64,000 bases of DNA from Paraburkholderia dioscoreae (GCF_902459535.1 NZ_LR699554.1:1798001-1862000), one strand, 5' to 3'. Numbered from the stretch's first letter, positions 1 through 8,701 are shown. The notes: generated by a model not told the origin, from the sequence alone. Program-made: numbers and translations.

Positions 1-1349
1 ACCGCTTTCTGCTGATTGCCGCCCGAGAGGCCGCGAAACGCGACGTCGGGACTCGCGGCGCGCACGTCGAAGCGCTGCATCAGCGCGCGCGCATCCCGGC
101 GCATCGCGCGGCGCTGCATGAATCCGTGCCGCGCGTAGTCGTCGAGCCGGTTGAGAAAGAGGTTCTCGGTCAGGCTCATGTCGGGCACGCAGCCGACCGC
201 GTGCCGGTCTTCCGGCACCACGCCGACGCCGGCCTTCGTCAACGTCTGCGGCGCGGCCTGCGTACAGTCGGCGCCTTGCACGAAGAAACGCCCTGCACTC
301 GCCTTCTGCATGCCGGCCAGCACCGCGCCGAGTTCGCTCTGGCCATTGCCTTCCACGCCCGCTATGCCGACGATCTCGCCGCGGTTGACTACCAGCGTGC
401 AGTCTTCGAGACGCGTCACGCCGTCGGCGTCGCGCACGGTGAGGCCGTCGATCTGCAAGGCTTCGTCGGCGAGCGGACGGGCGTAGGGGGACGCGCTGCG
501 GGTTGTTGAACGTGGCGTGGCGGTGGCAGTTGTAGTCGAAACCGCCTCCTGCTCCGCATTGCCCGGCCGCTGGATCATCGCTCTCACCAGCGCGTCGACA
601 TCGGCCGACGGCGTGCTCGAACGCGCCACCACGCGGCCGCTTTGCAGCACCGTCGCGCGGTTCGCGATACGGCGGATCTCGGCCAGCTTGTGTGTCACCA
701 GCACGACCGCGCAGCCGCGCGCCACCACCCGCGCGCACGTATCGAGCAACGCATCGATCTCGGCCGGCAGCAGCACGGCGGTCGGCTCATCGAGCACCAG
801 CAGACGCGGCTCGCGAATCAGGCATTTGACGATCTCGACGCGCTGCTTTTCGCCCACGGAGAGTTCGGCGACCCGCGCATCCGGATCGAGCGCGAGCCCG
901 AGTTCCGCCACCAACGCGCGCACCCGCTGCGCCTCGCGCTTGCGATCGAGCCAGCCGCGCACCTGCCCGAGCAACAGGTTATCGAGCACGCTCACGTCTT
1001 CCACCAGGCTGAAGTGCTGATGCACCATCGCGATGCCGTGCGTCAGCGCATCGCGCGGACTATGCGGCTCATACGGCGCGCCGTCGAGCCACATCGAGCC
1101 CGCGTCGGGTTGATGCACGCCGAACATCACGTTGCACAGCGTGGATTTGCCGGCGCCATTTTCGCCCAGCAGGCAATGCACTTCGCCGGCGAAGAGTTCG
1201 AGCGAGACATCGCTCAGCGCCTGAAACGCGCCGAAGCGTTTGACGATGCCTTCCATGCGCAGCACCGCTGTTCGCGGCTTGCCGTCAGTCATGGGCGCGT
1301 CGGCTTTGACGGCGGCAGCCGCGCCTGCAGAAGCGGAAGTCGCGTCCAT
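1..1349 (-). CDS. BMP-type (nucleoside-like) ABC transporter ATP-binding protein, partial
   Basis: ATPase subunit expected to power import of the ligand bound by the BMP-family lipoprotein-like receptor encoded just upstream. The reading frame is open from the ATG at 1349 to the window edge (about 449 residues, C-terminus missing). It has two nucleotide-binding domains as in sugar and YufO/NupA-type importers: Walker A GENGAGKST near residues 62-70, a first Walker B around LLVLDEPTAV, then a Ser/Thr/Ala-rich linker and a second domain whose signature LSGGNQQK lies at the very edge. Only one base separates it from the stop of the receptor gene, so the two are cotranscribed. Permease genes would be expected further left, outside the window. 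The substrate class (purines, nucleosides or similar) is inferred from family only. Confidence 0.93.
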   Translation of the reverse strand, partial: MDATSASAGAAAAVKADAPMTDGKPRTAVLRMEGIVKRFGAFQALSDVSLELFAGEVHCLLGENGAGKSTLCNVMFGVHQPDAGSMWLDGAPYEPHSPRDALTHGIAMVHQHFSLVEDVSVLDNLLLGQVRGWLDRKREAQRVRALVAELGLALDPDARVAELSVGEKQRVEIVKCLIREPRLLVLDEPTAVLLPAEIDALLDTCARVVARGCAVVLVTHKLAEIRRIANRATVLQSGRVVARSSTPSADVDALVRAMIQRPGNAEQEAVSTTTATATPRSTTRSASPYARPLADEALQIDGLTVRDADGVTRLEDCTLVVNRGEIVGIAGVEGNGQSELGAVLAGMQKASAGRFFVQGADCTQAAPQTLTKAGVGVVPEDRHAVGCVPDMSLTENLFLNRLDDYARHGFMQRRAMRRDARALMQRFDVRAASPDVAFRGLSGGNQQKA

Positions 1350-1350
1350 G

Positions 1351-2328
1351 TCAGCCTTCGGAGACCTTGATCTTGCCGCTTTCGATGTCCTGTTCGATCT
1401 GCTTGATCTTCGTCGACATCTCCGGGGTCGGCTTGCACACCACCATGCCCGACGCCTTCGGTCCCATCGCCAGGCCAAACGCCTTGTAGCCCGGCTGCCA
1501 GGTGCCGGCGGCCATCTGGTCGATCGCGTATTGCACCTGATAGCCCACACCCGTAATCGAATACGCGATATACAACGGGTCCGTGCCGCAGCGGTCGGTA
1601 TAGCTGCCGATCACGTGCGTGTGCTTTTCGTTGGCCGCCTGCTCCATGCCGCGCAAGCCGAGGTTGAGAATGTGATAGTGGACGTCCGCGCCTTGCGAGA
1701 TCGCGGCGAGCGTCGCTTCCTTGGCCTTCGACACGTTGTCGAAGTCGCCGGTATAGCTCTCGAAGTATTTGATCTTCGGATTGATCGAGCGCGCGCCGTT
1801 GCCGAACTCCTTGCCGGCGTTGACGATCGACGGAATCTCCATGCCGCCCACGTAACTCACCGCGCCGTTCTTCGACAGCATCGCCGCGGCCGCGCCGGCA
1901 ACATAGGCGATCTCCGCCTGCTTGACGTCATAGCCGGCCACGTTCGGCGGCATGTCCTGCCCCTTGTTGCCGCCCACGATCGCGAACTTCACGTTGGGAA
2001 AGCGCTTCGCGATCTTCAGCACCGAGGCCTGCGTTTGCCCGCCCACGCCGATCACCAACTGGTTCTTCGAAGCGAGGTTGGTCAACGCCTGTTCCATGTC
2101 GGCGTAGTTGATGTTCTCGATCATCTGCGTCTTCAGCTTCGGGCCGAGTTCCTTCTGCGCGGCAACCAGTCCGTCGTAGCCTGATTCCATCCAGCCTTTG
2201 TCCGACTTCGAACCGGGAATCAGCACGCCGACCCGCAGCGGATCGGCCGCTACCGCATGGATCGCACTGCTGGAGGCGGCGAGCGCGACGACACAGGTGG
2301 CGAGGGTTTTGAGCTTGATGATCGACAT
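1351..2328 (-). CDS. BMP family ABC transporter substrate-binding protein
   Basis: Periplasmic receptor of about 325 residues for a nucleoside- or purine-like ligand, PnrA/BMP fold. The N-terminus MSIIKLKTLATCVVALAASS is a signal peptide with probable cleavage after AVA. The mature start RVGVLIPGSKSDKGWMESGYDG and later GGQTQASVLKIAKRFPNVKF and NVAGYDVKQAEIAYVAG are typical of the family. The frame is open further upstream, but the ATG at 2328 is preceded by AGAGGAA at a good distance and begins the signal peptide. It leads the operon with the ATPase and has a sigma-54-like promoter 59 nt upstream, so nitrogen control is likely. Confidence 0.95.
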   Translation of the reverse strand: MSIIKLKTLATCVVALAASSSAIHAVAADPLRVGVLIPGSKSDKGWMESGYDGLVAAQKELGPKLKTQMIENINYADMEQALTNLASKNQLVIGVGGQTQASVLKIAKRFPNVKFAIVGGNKGQDMPPNVAGYDVKQAEIAYVAGAAAAMLSKNGAVSYVGGMEIPSIVNAGKEFGNGARSINPKIKYFESYTGDFDNVSKAKEATLAAISQGADVHYHILNLGLRGMEQAANEKHTHVIGSYTDRCGTDPLYIAYSITGVGYQVQYAIDQMAAGTWQPGYKAFGLAMGPKASGMVVCKPTPEMSTKIKQIEQDIESGKIKVSEG

Positions 2329-2385
2329 TCTGGCATTCCTCTTGCGTCTGGTTTGGGTAAGTAGGTTATTCATGAACGAAACCAA

Positions 2386-2401
2386 TGCAACTTCGATGCC
2401 A
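2386..2401 (-). promoter_or_regulatory. Sigma-54 (-24/-12) promoter for the BMP transporter operon
   Basis: Read on the minus strand the sequence is TGGCATCGAAGTTGCA, matching TGGCAYR-N4-TTGCW at nearly every position, with the required 10 nt between GG and GC. The -12 element lies 59 nt before the start codon of the BMP receptor gene. A weaker plus-strand match, TGGCATTCCTCTTGCG at 2331-2346, faces the hydrolase operon. Confidence 0.7.
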
Positions 2402-2536
2402 TGCGATGGTTTTCGCGGCATGCGGGCTTCGTTCAGGCCTGCGCGAAAGCGCGAACCGGAGACCATGCAAGCAATGCGCGACATGCTTCACCCCACATCT
2501 TTTTTATAGCAATCGACACCCGATGGAGAACCTTCG

Positions 2537-3337
2537 ATGAAACAGCACGACGCATACGGCACAAGCGTTTCCGGCCAGTTGGGCCGCGACGGCCGGCCTC
2601 GCTGGGTAGCCGGCGAAACGCTCGTCGACATGTCGTTGCCGGCGCCCGAACCGGTCGTCGCGACGCTGCCGTGCGAGCCGCAAAATGTCCGCGTCGATCT
2701 GCGCAGCACGGCGATTATCGTGATCGACATGCAGAACGACTTCTGCACCAACGGCGGATGGGTTGCCCAGATTGGGGGCGATTTCTCGGTCGACCGCGCG
2801 CCGATTGCACCATTGCAGCGCCTCCTGCCGGCGCTGCGCAAAAGCGGCGTGCCGGTGATATGGGTGAACTGGGGCAACCGGCCCGACCTCGCCAACATGC
2901 CGCCGAACCAGTTGCATCTATATAAGCCGACGGGCACCGGAACCGGCCTGGGCGAACCGCTCGCGAGCAATGGCTCGCACGTGCTCGAAAAGGATTCGTG
3001 GGCTGCGGCAGTGGTCGATGAACTCGCGCCGCTGCCGGAAGATATCCGCGTGGACAAGTACCGGATCAGCGGGTTCTGGGACACGCCGCTCGACAGCATT
3101 CTGCGCAATCTCGGCATTCGCACGGTGATGTTCGCGGGCGTGAATACCGATCAGTGCGTGCTGCATTCGCTCACCGACGCCAATTTTCTCGGCTATGGCT
3201 GCGTGCTGGTGGAGGACTGCTGCGCGACGTCGTCGCCGGCCTTCTGCACGGAAGCGACCATCTGGAACGTGAAGAAGTGCTTCGGCTTCGTCACTGACTC
3301 GGCGCGAATCGTCGCTGCGCTGGCGGACGCCGCATGA
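2537..3337 (+). CDS. Isochorismatase-family cysteine hydrolase (amidohydrolase)
   Basis: Cytoplasmic hydrolase of 266 residues. The catalytic triad of the isochorismatase/nicotinamidase/ureidoacrylate-hydrolase family is visible: Asp64 in IDMQNDF, Lys174 in RVDKYRISGF and Cys207 in GVNTDQC. About 50 extra N-terminal residues precede the core, as in RutB-like and maleamate-type amidohydrolases. Its stop overlaps the start of the amidase gene by 4 bp, and a gamma-glutamyltransferase-family gene follows, so three hydrolases of amide bonds form one operon. This suggests stepwise deamination of a small N-rich compound. The exact substrate cannot be read from the sequence. Confidence 0.93.
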   Translation: MKQHDAYGTSVSGQLGRDGRPRWVAGETLVDMSLPAPEPVVATLPCEPQNVRVDLRSTAIIVIDMQNDFCTNGGWVAQIGGDFSVDRAPIAPLQRLLPALRKSGVPVIWVNWGNRPDLANMPPNQLHLYKPTGTGTGLGEPLASNGSHVLEKDSWAAAVVDELAPLPEDIRVDKYRISGFWDTPLDSILRNLGIRTVMFAGVNTDQCVLHSLTDANFLGYGCVLVEDCCATSSPAFCTEATIWNVKKCFGFVTDSARIVAALADAA

Positions 3338-4533
3338 ACGCGTTCATCCCCGGCCCTCGCGTGCAGGTTGCCGCGACGGCGAGCGGGCCGCTGAACGGCC
3401 TGCGCTTCGCGGTGAAGGATCTGATCGACGTCGCCAGCGTGACGACCGGCGGCGGCAATCCCGGCTGGCTCGCGAGCCACGCGGCGGCTCGTGCTCATGC
3501 GCGCTGTGTGGATACGCTATTAGCGGCCGGCGCGGCGCTCGACGGCAAAACGATCACCGACGAACTCGCCTATAGCCTCGAAGGCGAGAACCATCATTAC
3601 GGCACGCCGCTCAATCCGCGTTGGCCGCATGCGTTGCCGGGAGGATCGTCGAGCGGATCGGCGTCGGCGGTGGCGAACGGTGAGGTGGACTTTGCCTTGG
3701 GCACCGATACCGGCGGCTCGGTGCGCGTGCCCGCCGCGTTCTGCGGGCTGTTCGGCATGCGGCCGAGCCATGATGCGATTCCGCTCGACGGCGTGCTGCC
3801 GTTCGCGCCGTGCTTCGATACCGTCGGCTGGTTCGCGCGATCGATCGACGTGCTGGCTGCCGTGGGCGATGTGTTGTTGCCAGTCGCGCCGTCCGCTTCC
3901 ACTGCTTACGCTTCGGGCCGCGCCGTACGTCTCACGCGCGTTGCCGAAGCCTTCGCGGCGCGCGAGCGCAACGAAGCCGACGACGCCGCGCGGCTCACGG
4001 CACTGGCCGAAAGGCTGGGCGCGCGGACATCGCTCGACGTGTTCGCCGGCAACCAGGCTCGCTGGCTCGCGTGCTATCAGGCTGTGCAAGACCTTGAAAT
4101 CGACGCCTCGCTCGGCGCCTGGATCCGCTCGGCACAGCCGCGCTTCGGGCCAGGTATTGCGCCGCGTTTTGCACGACTGGACACGCTCGACAGGCAGCAG
4201 GCCGCGCAATGGCGCACGGTTCTGCACGAACTGCGCAGCGCGCTGAACACGCTGTTCGAAATCGATCGGACCGTGCTGGTAATGCCAACCACGCCCGTCG
4301 CGCTACTACCAAAAAACGCCAGCGGCGACACGATCGGCCGCTTCTACGAAGACTCGCTCACGATGAATTCGATCGCCGCGTTCGGCGGCCTGCCGCAAAT
4401 CACACTCCCTTTCGCCGACGAACTCGACCGGCCGCTCGCGCTCTCGCTGATCGGCGCGCGTGGCAGCGATCGCGCGTTGCTGAGCCTCGCGCGCGATCTA
4501 TACTCGCGACACGCTTCGGCGACCCCTCAGTAG
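3334..4533 (+). CDS. Amidase signature family protein (AtzE/AtzF-like)
   Basis: Amidase of 399 residues with the Ser-cisSer-Lys triad: Lys28 in RFAVKDLID, the glycine/serine loop GGSSSGSASA at about 103-112, and the nucleophile Ser129 in GTDTGGSVRVP. It resembles the short amidases acting on carboxybiuret, allophanate or oxalurate-type ureides, and no second domain is fused. The ATG overlaps the stop of the upstream hydrolase (ATGA). Pairing with an HpxW-like enzyme recalls the AtzE-like amidase/HpxW pairing of purine-ring catabolism. That functional link is inference. Confidence 0.93.
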   Translation: MNAFIPGPRVQVAATASGPLNGLRFAVKDLIDVASVTTGGGNPGWLASHAAARAHARCVDTLLAAGAALDGKTITDELAYSLEGENHHYGTPLNPRWPHALPGGSSSGSASAVANGEVDFALGTDTGGSVRVPAAFCGLFGMRPSHDAIPLDGVLPFAPCFDTVGWFARSIDVLAAVGDVLLPVAPSASTAYASGRAVRLTRVAEAFAARERNEADDAARLTALAERLGARTSLDVFAGNQARWLACYQAVQDLEIDASLGAWIRSAQPRFGPGIAPRFARLDTLDRQQAAQWRTVLHELRSALNTLFEIDRTVLVMPTTPVALLPKNASGDTIGRFYEDSLTMNSIAAFGGLPQITLPFADELDRPLALSLIGARGSDRALLSLARDLYSRHASATPQ

Positions 4534-4543
4534 CGGAGCCTCG

Positions 4544-6130
4544 ATGCACAATCTGAAACCCGCCGGCACGCACGGCGGCATGGTCACCAGCCCGCACGCG
4601 TTGGCGAGCGAAGCGGGCCGCGACGTCCTGCGCGCGGGCGGCAATGCCATCGAAGCCGCCATCGCGATCGGCGCCGCGCTATGCGTGACGTACCCGCACT
4701 TCACGGGACTCGGCGGCGACGCCTTCTGGGTGATCGGCGACCGGCAAGGAATGCTGCGCACGGTGTCGGGCATCGGCCAGGCCGCGGCGCAATTGCCTGC
4801 GTTCGGCGACGCGATTCCGTTGCGCGGTGCGGCGTCGGCAATCACGACTGCGGCGACCGTCGATACCTGGCATCAGGCTTACGAAATCAGCCAGAACGCG
4901 TGGGGCGGCAAGCAGTCGTGGTCGTCGTTGTTCGACCGCGCGCTCGAACTCGCCGCCGACGGTTTTCCCGTGACGCCGTCGCAGCACTTCTGGCAAACCA
5001 TGCGCGCCGACGAACTGCGCACGTTGCCCGGTTTCGCGGCAACCTTCGCGCCGCACGGCCGCATTCCCGCGATTGACGAGCGCTTCATGCAGCCGGCATT
5101 GGCCAAAAGCATCGACCGTATTGCGCGTTTCGGCGCGCGCGAGTTTTACGACGGCGAACTGGCCGAGCGAATCGCCTATGGTCTTCAGCAAGCGGGTTCG
5201 CCGCTCAGCTCTACCGACCTCGCCCGCACGCGCGCTCGTAACGAACCGCCATTGCGTGTCGCCTATCGCGGCGGCGAACTGGTGAGCCTGCAGCCGCCCA
5301 CGCAAGGCGTGACGACCTTGCAGATCATGGGCACGCTGGAGCGCTTCGACCTTGCGTCGATTCCGGAAGGCAGCGCCGACTACTATCACCTGCTGGTGGA
5401 AGCGGTAAAGCGCGCGTTCGTGGAGCGTGACCGCTTCGTCTGCGATCCGGAGTTCAACAGCGTGCCTGTGAATGACATGCTGTCACCTGCCACGCTCGAC
5501 GCCCATGCACGTTCCATCGACCTGCACGAAGCGCGTGCATGGCCGCACGTGTTCCGGCCGGGCGATACGGTGTTCGTCGGCGCAACGGATCGTGAAGGCC
5601 GCAGCGTGAGCGTGCTGCAAACGGTGTACTTCGATTGGGGCAGCGGCGTGGTGGCGGGCGAGACCGGCATTCTGTGGCACAACCGCGGCGCGTCGTTCAG
5701 CACGAACCCCGCGCATCATAACGCCGTGCAGCCCTGCAAGCGGCCTTTCCATACGCTGAACCCCGGCATGTATGTGAAGGACGGCCGCCCGCAACTGCTG
5801 TTCGGCACGCAAGGCGCGGACGGTCAGCCGCAAACGCTGGCCGCGATTCTCACGCGGCTGATCGACTACGGCATGGATCCGTTGAGTGCCCTCGCCCGCC
5901 CGCGTTTTCTGCTCGGCAAGACCTTCTCCGACACGCGCGATGCGTTGAAGCTCGAAGCGGACGCCGGCGCCGACGTGTTCGCGGCACTCGCCGCGCGCGG
6001 CCATGAAGTGAGCGCGATTGCGGCGCAGAGTCCGTTGGCGGGACATCCCGGCGTGATTCGCATCGAGCCGGACGGGTCGGCTTCGGGCGCGCATGATCCG
6101 CGCAGCGATGGGCGTGCGCTGGCGGTTTGA
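4544..6130 (+). CDS. Gamma-glutamyltransferase family protein, oxamate amidohydrolase (HpxW)-like
   Basis: Ntn-hydrolase proenzyme of 528 residues. The family N-terminus is clear (GMVTSPHALASEAGRDVLR, then GGNAIEAAIA and FTGLGGDAF). The small-subunit start aligns with Thr342 in GDTVFVGATDREG, followed by the oxyanion region SGVVAGETGILWHNR, so autoprocessing before Thr342 is expected. There is no signal peptide, unlike periplasmic GGT, which together with the amidase upstream points to a cytoplasmic oxamate-amidohydrolase type enzyme rather than glutathione breakdown. A GGAG ribosome site lies in the 10-bp gap after the amidase stop. The family is certain and the substrate is not. Confidence 0.9.
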   Translation: MHNLKPAGTHGGMVTSPHALASEAGRDVLRAGGNAIEAAIAIGAALCVTYPHFTGLGGDAFWVIGDRQGMLRTVSGIGQAAAQLPAFGDAIPLRGAASAITTAATVDTWHQAYEISQNAWGGKQSWSSLFDRALELAADGFPVTPSQHFWQTMRADELRTLPGFAATFAPHGRIPAIDERFMQPALAKSIDRIARFGAREFYDGELAERIAYGLQQAGSPLSSTDLARTRARNEPPLRVAYRGGELVSLQPPTQGVTTLQIMGTLERFDLASIPEGSADYYHLLVEAVKRAFVERDRFVCDPEFNSVPVNDMLSPATLDAHARSIDLHEARAWPHVFRPGDTVFVGATDREGRSVSVLQTVYFDWGSGVVAGETGILWHNRGASFSTNPAHHNAVQPCKRPFHTLNPGMYVKDGRPQLLFGTQGADGQPQTLAAILTRLIDYGMDPLSALARPRFLLGKTFSDTRDALKLEADAGADVFAALAARGHEVSAIAAQSPLAGHPGVIRIEPDGSASGAHDPRSDGRALAV

Positions 6131-6164
6131 TGGGCGGTTATGCCGGGTTATGCGAGCCGGCACG

Positions 6165-6755
6165 TCATCCAAGCGTAAACCGGTCCCGCGTGGTTATATA
6201 GTCGCTCGCGCCGAAGCGCCCCACCGGAAAATAATGTTGCAAGCGCACGCGCCACGTTTCCGTATCGATCAGCTCGTCGCGCGCGTGCAACCGATGCACA
6301 CGTCCAATGAAAATCTGCCGGCTCGTCGTTTCCAGCGTCTCCCATGTCGTGCACTCGAACGCGACCGGCGCTTCGGCAATGCGCGGCGGCGCAACGTGCG
6401 AGCTCGGCACGGGCGTCAAGCCGACTTCGGCGAGTTCGCTCACGTTCGGCGGCAGCCGTTCTCCACAGCGATGCATTTTGTCCGCGATAGCTTCGTCGGC
6501 GAGATGCACCACGAACTCGCCGGTGCGCACGATATTCACCGCGGTGTCCTTGAGCGTGCCGTCGGCCACGCGGTTGACGCTGATCATCACGATCGGCGGT
6601 TCCTCGCCGAGCATGTTGAACATCGAGAACGGCGCGGCGTTGATCGTGCCGTCGGCGCCGAGCGTGGTGACGAGCGCGATAGGACGCGGCACGATCAGGC
6701 TCGCCATCAGCTTGTAGCGCTGGTATTCCGTGATTGCTGCGAAATCGATTTCCAT
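6165..6755 (-). CDS. Flavin reductase family protein (FMN-binding split barrel)
   Basis: A 196-residue protein of the flavin reductase-like family that supplies reduced FMN to a partner oxygenase or acts as an FMN-binding oxidoreductase. Family features are PRPIALVTTLGADGTINAAPFS near the N-terminus and GEEPPIVMISV, followed by TGEFVVHLAD. It is the last gene of a minus-strand operon after a PuuE-like enzyme and a GntR regulator (9 bp after the regulator). The DszC-like monooxygenase at 13.3 kb is a plausible oxygenase partner in the same locus. It converges on the GGT-family gene with 34 bp between stops. Confidence 0.92.
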   Translation of the reverse strand: MEIDFAAITEYQRYKLMASLIVPRPIALVTTLGADGTINAAPFSMFNMLGEEPPIVMISVNRVADGTLKDTAVNIVRTGEFVVHLADEAIADKMHRCGERLPPNVSELAEVGLTPVPSSHVAPPRIAEAPVAFECTTWETLETTSRQIFIGRVHRLHARDELIDTETWRVRLQHYFPVGRFGASDYITTRDRFTLG

Positions 6756-6764
6756 GTCGGCTGC

Positions 6765-7499
6765 CTAGTTGGAAGTGGCGGATACGGTGATGCCGAGCAA
6801 TTGGCCGAGGCTCTTTTCGCCGCGCATTCGCGAGGTTTCGATCCGTTCTTCGAGGTCGCGCAGATGCGCTTCCATATGCGCCATCGCGCCGGCCGCGTCG
6901 CGCGCCTCGATGCAATCGACAATCGCCGCATGCTCCGCGTGTTCGCACGGTGCATGCCCCGGCGGTTCATACACGCCCACGATCAGCGAGCAGCGCGAGA
7001 CCAGTTCCTTCAGATAGTTTTGCAGGATCGAGTTACCCGCCAGCGCGGCGATGCGCATGTGAAAGCCGCTGGCGAGCGTCGCCCACGAAGGCTGGTCGAA
7101 GCGGTGCATCGCGTCATGTTCGCTCGCGAGTTGCTGACGCAACGCCTTGATATCCCCGGCATTCGCGCGCTGCACCGCCAACTCGACCAGCATCCGCTCG
7201 ACGGAGCGGCGCGCTTCGAAGATCTCGCGCGTTTCCTCGGGCGTGGGTTCGGCGATCACCGCACCCTTGTTAGGCCGCAATACGACAATGCCGTCATACG
7301 CGAGCTTTTCCAGCACGCGCCGCACCACCGCGCGGCCCACGCCGAACAGTTGGCACAACTCGGGCTCCGGCAGCTTCGTGCCCGGCGTCAGACGATGGTT
7401 CAGCACGCCGTCGAAAATCGACTGATAGATGCGCGCGTCGAGATCCGCATCGTCTTTGCGGGCTTTTTTTGCGGTAGCCGCGCCGGCTTTCGCGTTCAT
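6765..7499 (-). CDS. GntR family transcriptional regulator (FCD subfamily)
   Basis: A 244-residue regulator. A short Ala/Lys-rich tail is followed by a winged helix-turn-helix (about residues 20-85, including PELCQLFGVGRAVVRRVLEK and LAYDGIVVLRPNKGAVI) and a helical FCD ligand domain (EIFEARRSVERMLVELA onward). The ATG at 7499 overlaps the stop of the deacetylase-like gene by 4 bp. It probably controls its own operon and the divergent ABC transporter. The inverted repeat AACGATC-N9-GATCGTT at 8587-8609 is the best candidate operator. Confidence 0.94.
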   Translation of the reverse strand: MNAKAGAATAKKARKDDADLDARIYQSIFDGVLNHRLTPGTKLPEPELCQLFGVGRAVVRRVLEKLAYDGIVVLRPNKGAVIAEPTPEETREIFEARRSVERMLVELAVQRANAGDIKALRQQLASEHDAMHRFDQPSWATLASGFHMRIAALAGNSILQNYLKELVSRCSLIVGVYEPPGHAPCEHAEHAAIVDCIEARDAAGAMAHMEAHLRDLEERIETSRMRGEKSLGQLLGITVSATSN

Positions 7500-8461
7500 G
7501 CAACGGGCGGGCGCACGATGCCGTCCCGCTCCAGTTTGTCCATATGGTCCGCGATAGCGCCCGGCGTGGTGATCCACACGTCGCCCCGGGCGCGTGCCGC
7601 GGCGATATGCTGAAGCGCACGGCGCAAATGCCGTAAGCGATAAGGCTGCCCCACCAGATACGGATGCAACGCAATGCCCATGACGAGCGCCTGAGGCTGC
7701 GTGCCGCGATTGGCCTGTTCGAGCATCTCGTCGAACTGGTCGACGATCATATCGGCGAAGGCCCGGCCATCCATATGGCGGCCCACCATCATCGGCAGAT
7801 CGTTGAGTTCCTGCGGATATGGTATCGACCACAGCGGCGCGCCGCGCGTAGCCATCCGCACGGGACGGTCGTCGTGACACCAGTTCAGCGTGTAGCGATA
7901 GCCGGTCTCGGCGAGCAGATCCGGCGTCAGATGGGACTCCGAAATCCACGGCGAAAGCCAGCCGTGCGGTATCGTGCCCGACACTTCGACGATCCGCTCG
8001 CGGCAATGCAGAAGCAACTCGCGTTCGCCGCTTTCGTCCAGATCGCTTTGCCGGTGCGCATTCGTGTGGCCGTGACCGATCAGTTCATCGCCGCGCGCCA
8101 CACAGGCCTCGATCAGTTCGGGACAATGATCGTAGAGCGCGGTGTTGATCAGCGCGCCGGCCGGCAGATCGAGTTGATCGAACAGTTCGATGCAGCGCCA
8201 CGCGCCGACCCGATTGCCATACTCCCGCCAGCTGTGGTTGAGTACATCCGGTTGCGGCGAGATCGGGCCGAGCGCCGCGCCCAGCCCTTCGCCGAAAGCA
8301 AAGTGTTCGATGTTGAAGCCCAGATAGACCGCGAGCCCGGTATCGCCCGGCCAGCGGAATGCGTCGCTGTCGGTGATCGGCCGGTACGCAAAGCGGCCGT
8401 GCGTGGCGAGCAACTGGCGCGCGCGGTTCGCTGCTGCGGGCATGTTCAGTGTGTCGTTCAT
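7496..8461 (-). CDS. Polysaccharide deacetylase family protein (PuuE-like)
   Basis: NodB-fold hydrolase of about 321 residues, belonging to the branch that includes metal-independent allantoinase PuuE. Visible landmarks are YRPITDSDAFRWPGDTG at the N-terminus, HSWREYGNRVGAWR, the GDELIGHGHTNAH segment at the active site and a C-terminal HPYLVGQPYRLRHLR. It is the first gene of a three-gene operon with the GntR regulator and flavin reductase. The ATG at 8461 was chosen because conservation starts near it. A GTG at 8503 in the same frame is an alternative, and neither has a strong Shine-Dalgarno. A C-N hydrolase role on a ureide-like compound would fit the neighbours but is inference. Confidence 0.88.
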   Translation of the reverse strand: MNDTLNMPAAANRARQLLATHGRFAYRPITDSDAFRWPGDTGLAVYLGFNIEHFAFGEGLGAALGPISPQPDVLNHSWREYGNRVGAWRCIELFDQLDLPAGALINTALYDHCPELIEACVARGDELIGHGHTNAHRQSDLDESGERELLLHCRERIVEVSGTIPHGWLSPWISESHLTPDLLAETGYRYTLNWCHDDRPVRMATRGAPLWSIPYPQELNDLPMMVGRHMDGRAFADMIVDQFDEMLEQANRGTQPQALVMGIALHPYLVGQPYRLRHLRRALQHIAAARARGDVWITTPGAIADHMDKLERDGIVRPPVA

Positions 8462-8586
8462 TTGAAGAAGCCATGGGTGATGAAACGCGACGGGTTGCGT
8501 CACAGATGAACCGGATTGGCCGGATCATGCCCCGAGACGGACCGAAGACGCACCGTGATCGCGCAAGAAGAAACGCCTGAATCGCT

Positions 8587-8609
8587 AACGATCGATGCTG
8601 CGGATCGTT
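8587..8609. promoter_or_regulatory. Inverted repeat, candidate GntR operator
   Basis: Perfect 7-bp inverted repeat AACGATC (8587-8593) and GATCGTT (8603-8609) with a 9-nt spacer. It directly abuts the -12 element of the minus-strand sigma-54-like promoter and would cover the predicted transcription start. This position suits a repressor such as the GntR protein of the same operon. Confidence 0.4.
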
Positions 8610-8625
8610 TGCAAAATATGAGCCA
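8610..8625 (-). promoter_or_regulatory. Sigma-54-like promoter for the PuuE-like/GntR/flavin reductase operon
   Basis: Minus-strand sequence TGGCTCATATTTTGCA has GG-N10-GC with TTGCA at -12 and TGGC at -24. It lies in the 315-bp divergent region, 150 nt before the chosen start of the PuuE-like gene (108 nt before the alternative GTG). Confidence 0.55.
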
Positions 8626-8685
8626 ACTCGTAGACGTTAAGCACAACGGTATGTCGGCAATCGGCGCACCGTTCGATGCAACGGA

Positions 8686-8701
8686 TGGCACATGTCTTGC
8701 A
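8686..8701 (+). promoter_or_regulatory. Sigma-54 promoter for the PotABCD-type transporter
   Basis: TGGCACATGTCTTGCA is close to the RpoN consensus TGGCACG-N4-TTGCW, with exact GG-N10-GC spacing. It is 77 nt before the ATPase start codon. The divergent region therefore carries back-to-back -24/-12 promoters. Confidence 0.7.

Noticed and set aside
2331..2346. Plus-strand sigma-54 match TGGCATTCCTCTTGCG before the hydrolase operon
   Set aside because: It overlaps the ribosome site of the opposite gene and is 190 nt from the start codon. Kept only as a weak candidate.
6141..6162. Hairpin TGCCGG...CCGGCA between convergent GGT and flavin reductase genes
   Set aside because: Only a 6-bp stem with a 10-nt loop and no T-run, so too weak to call a terminator.
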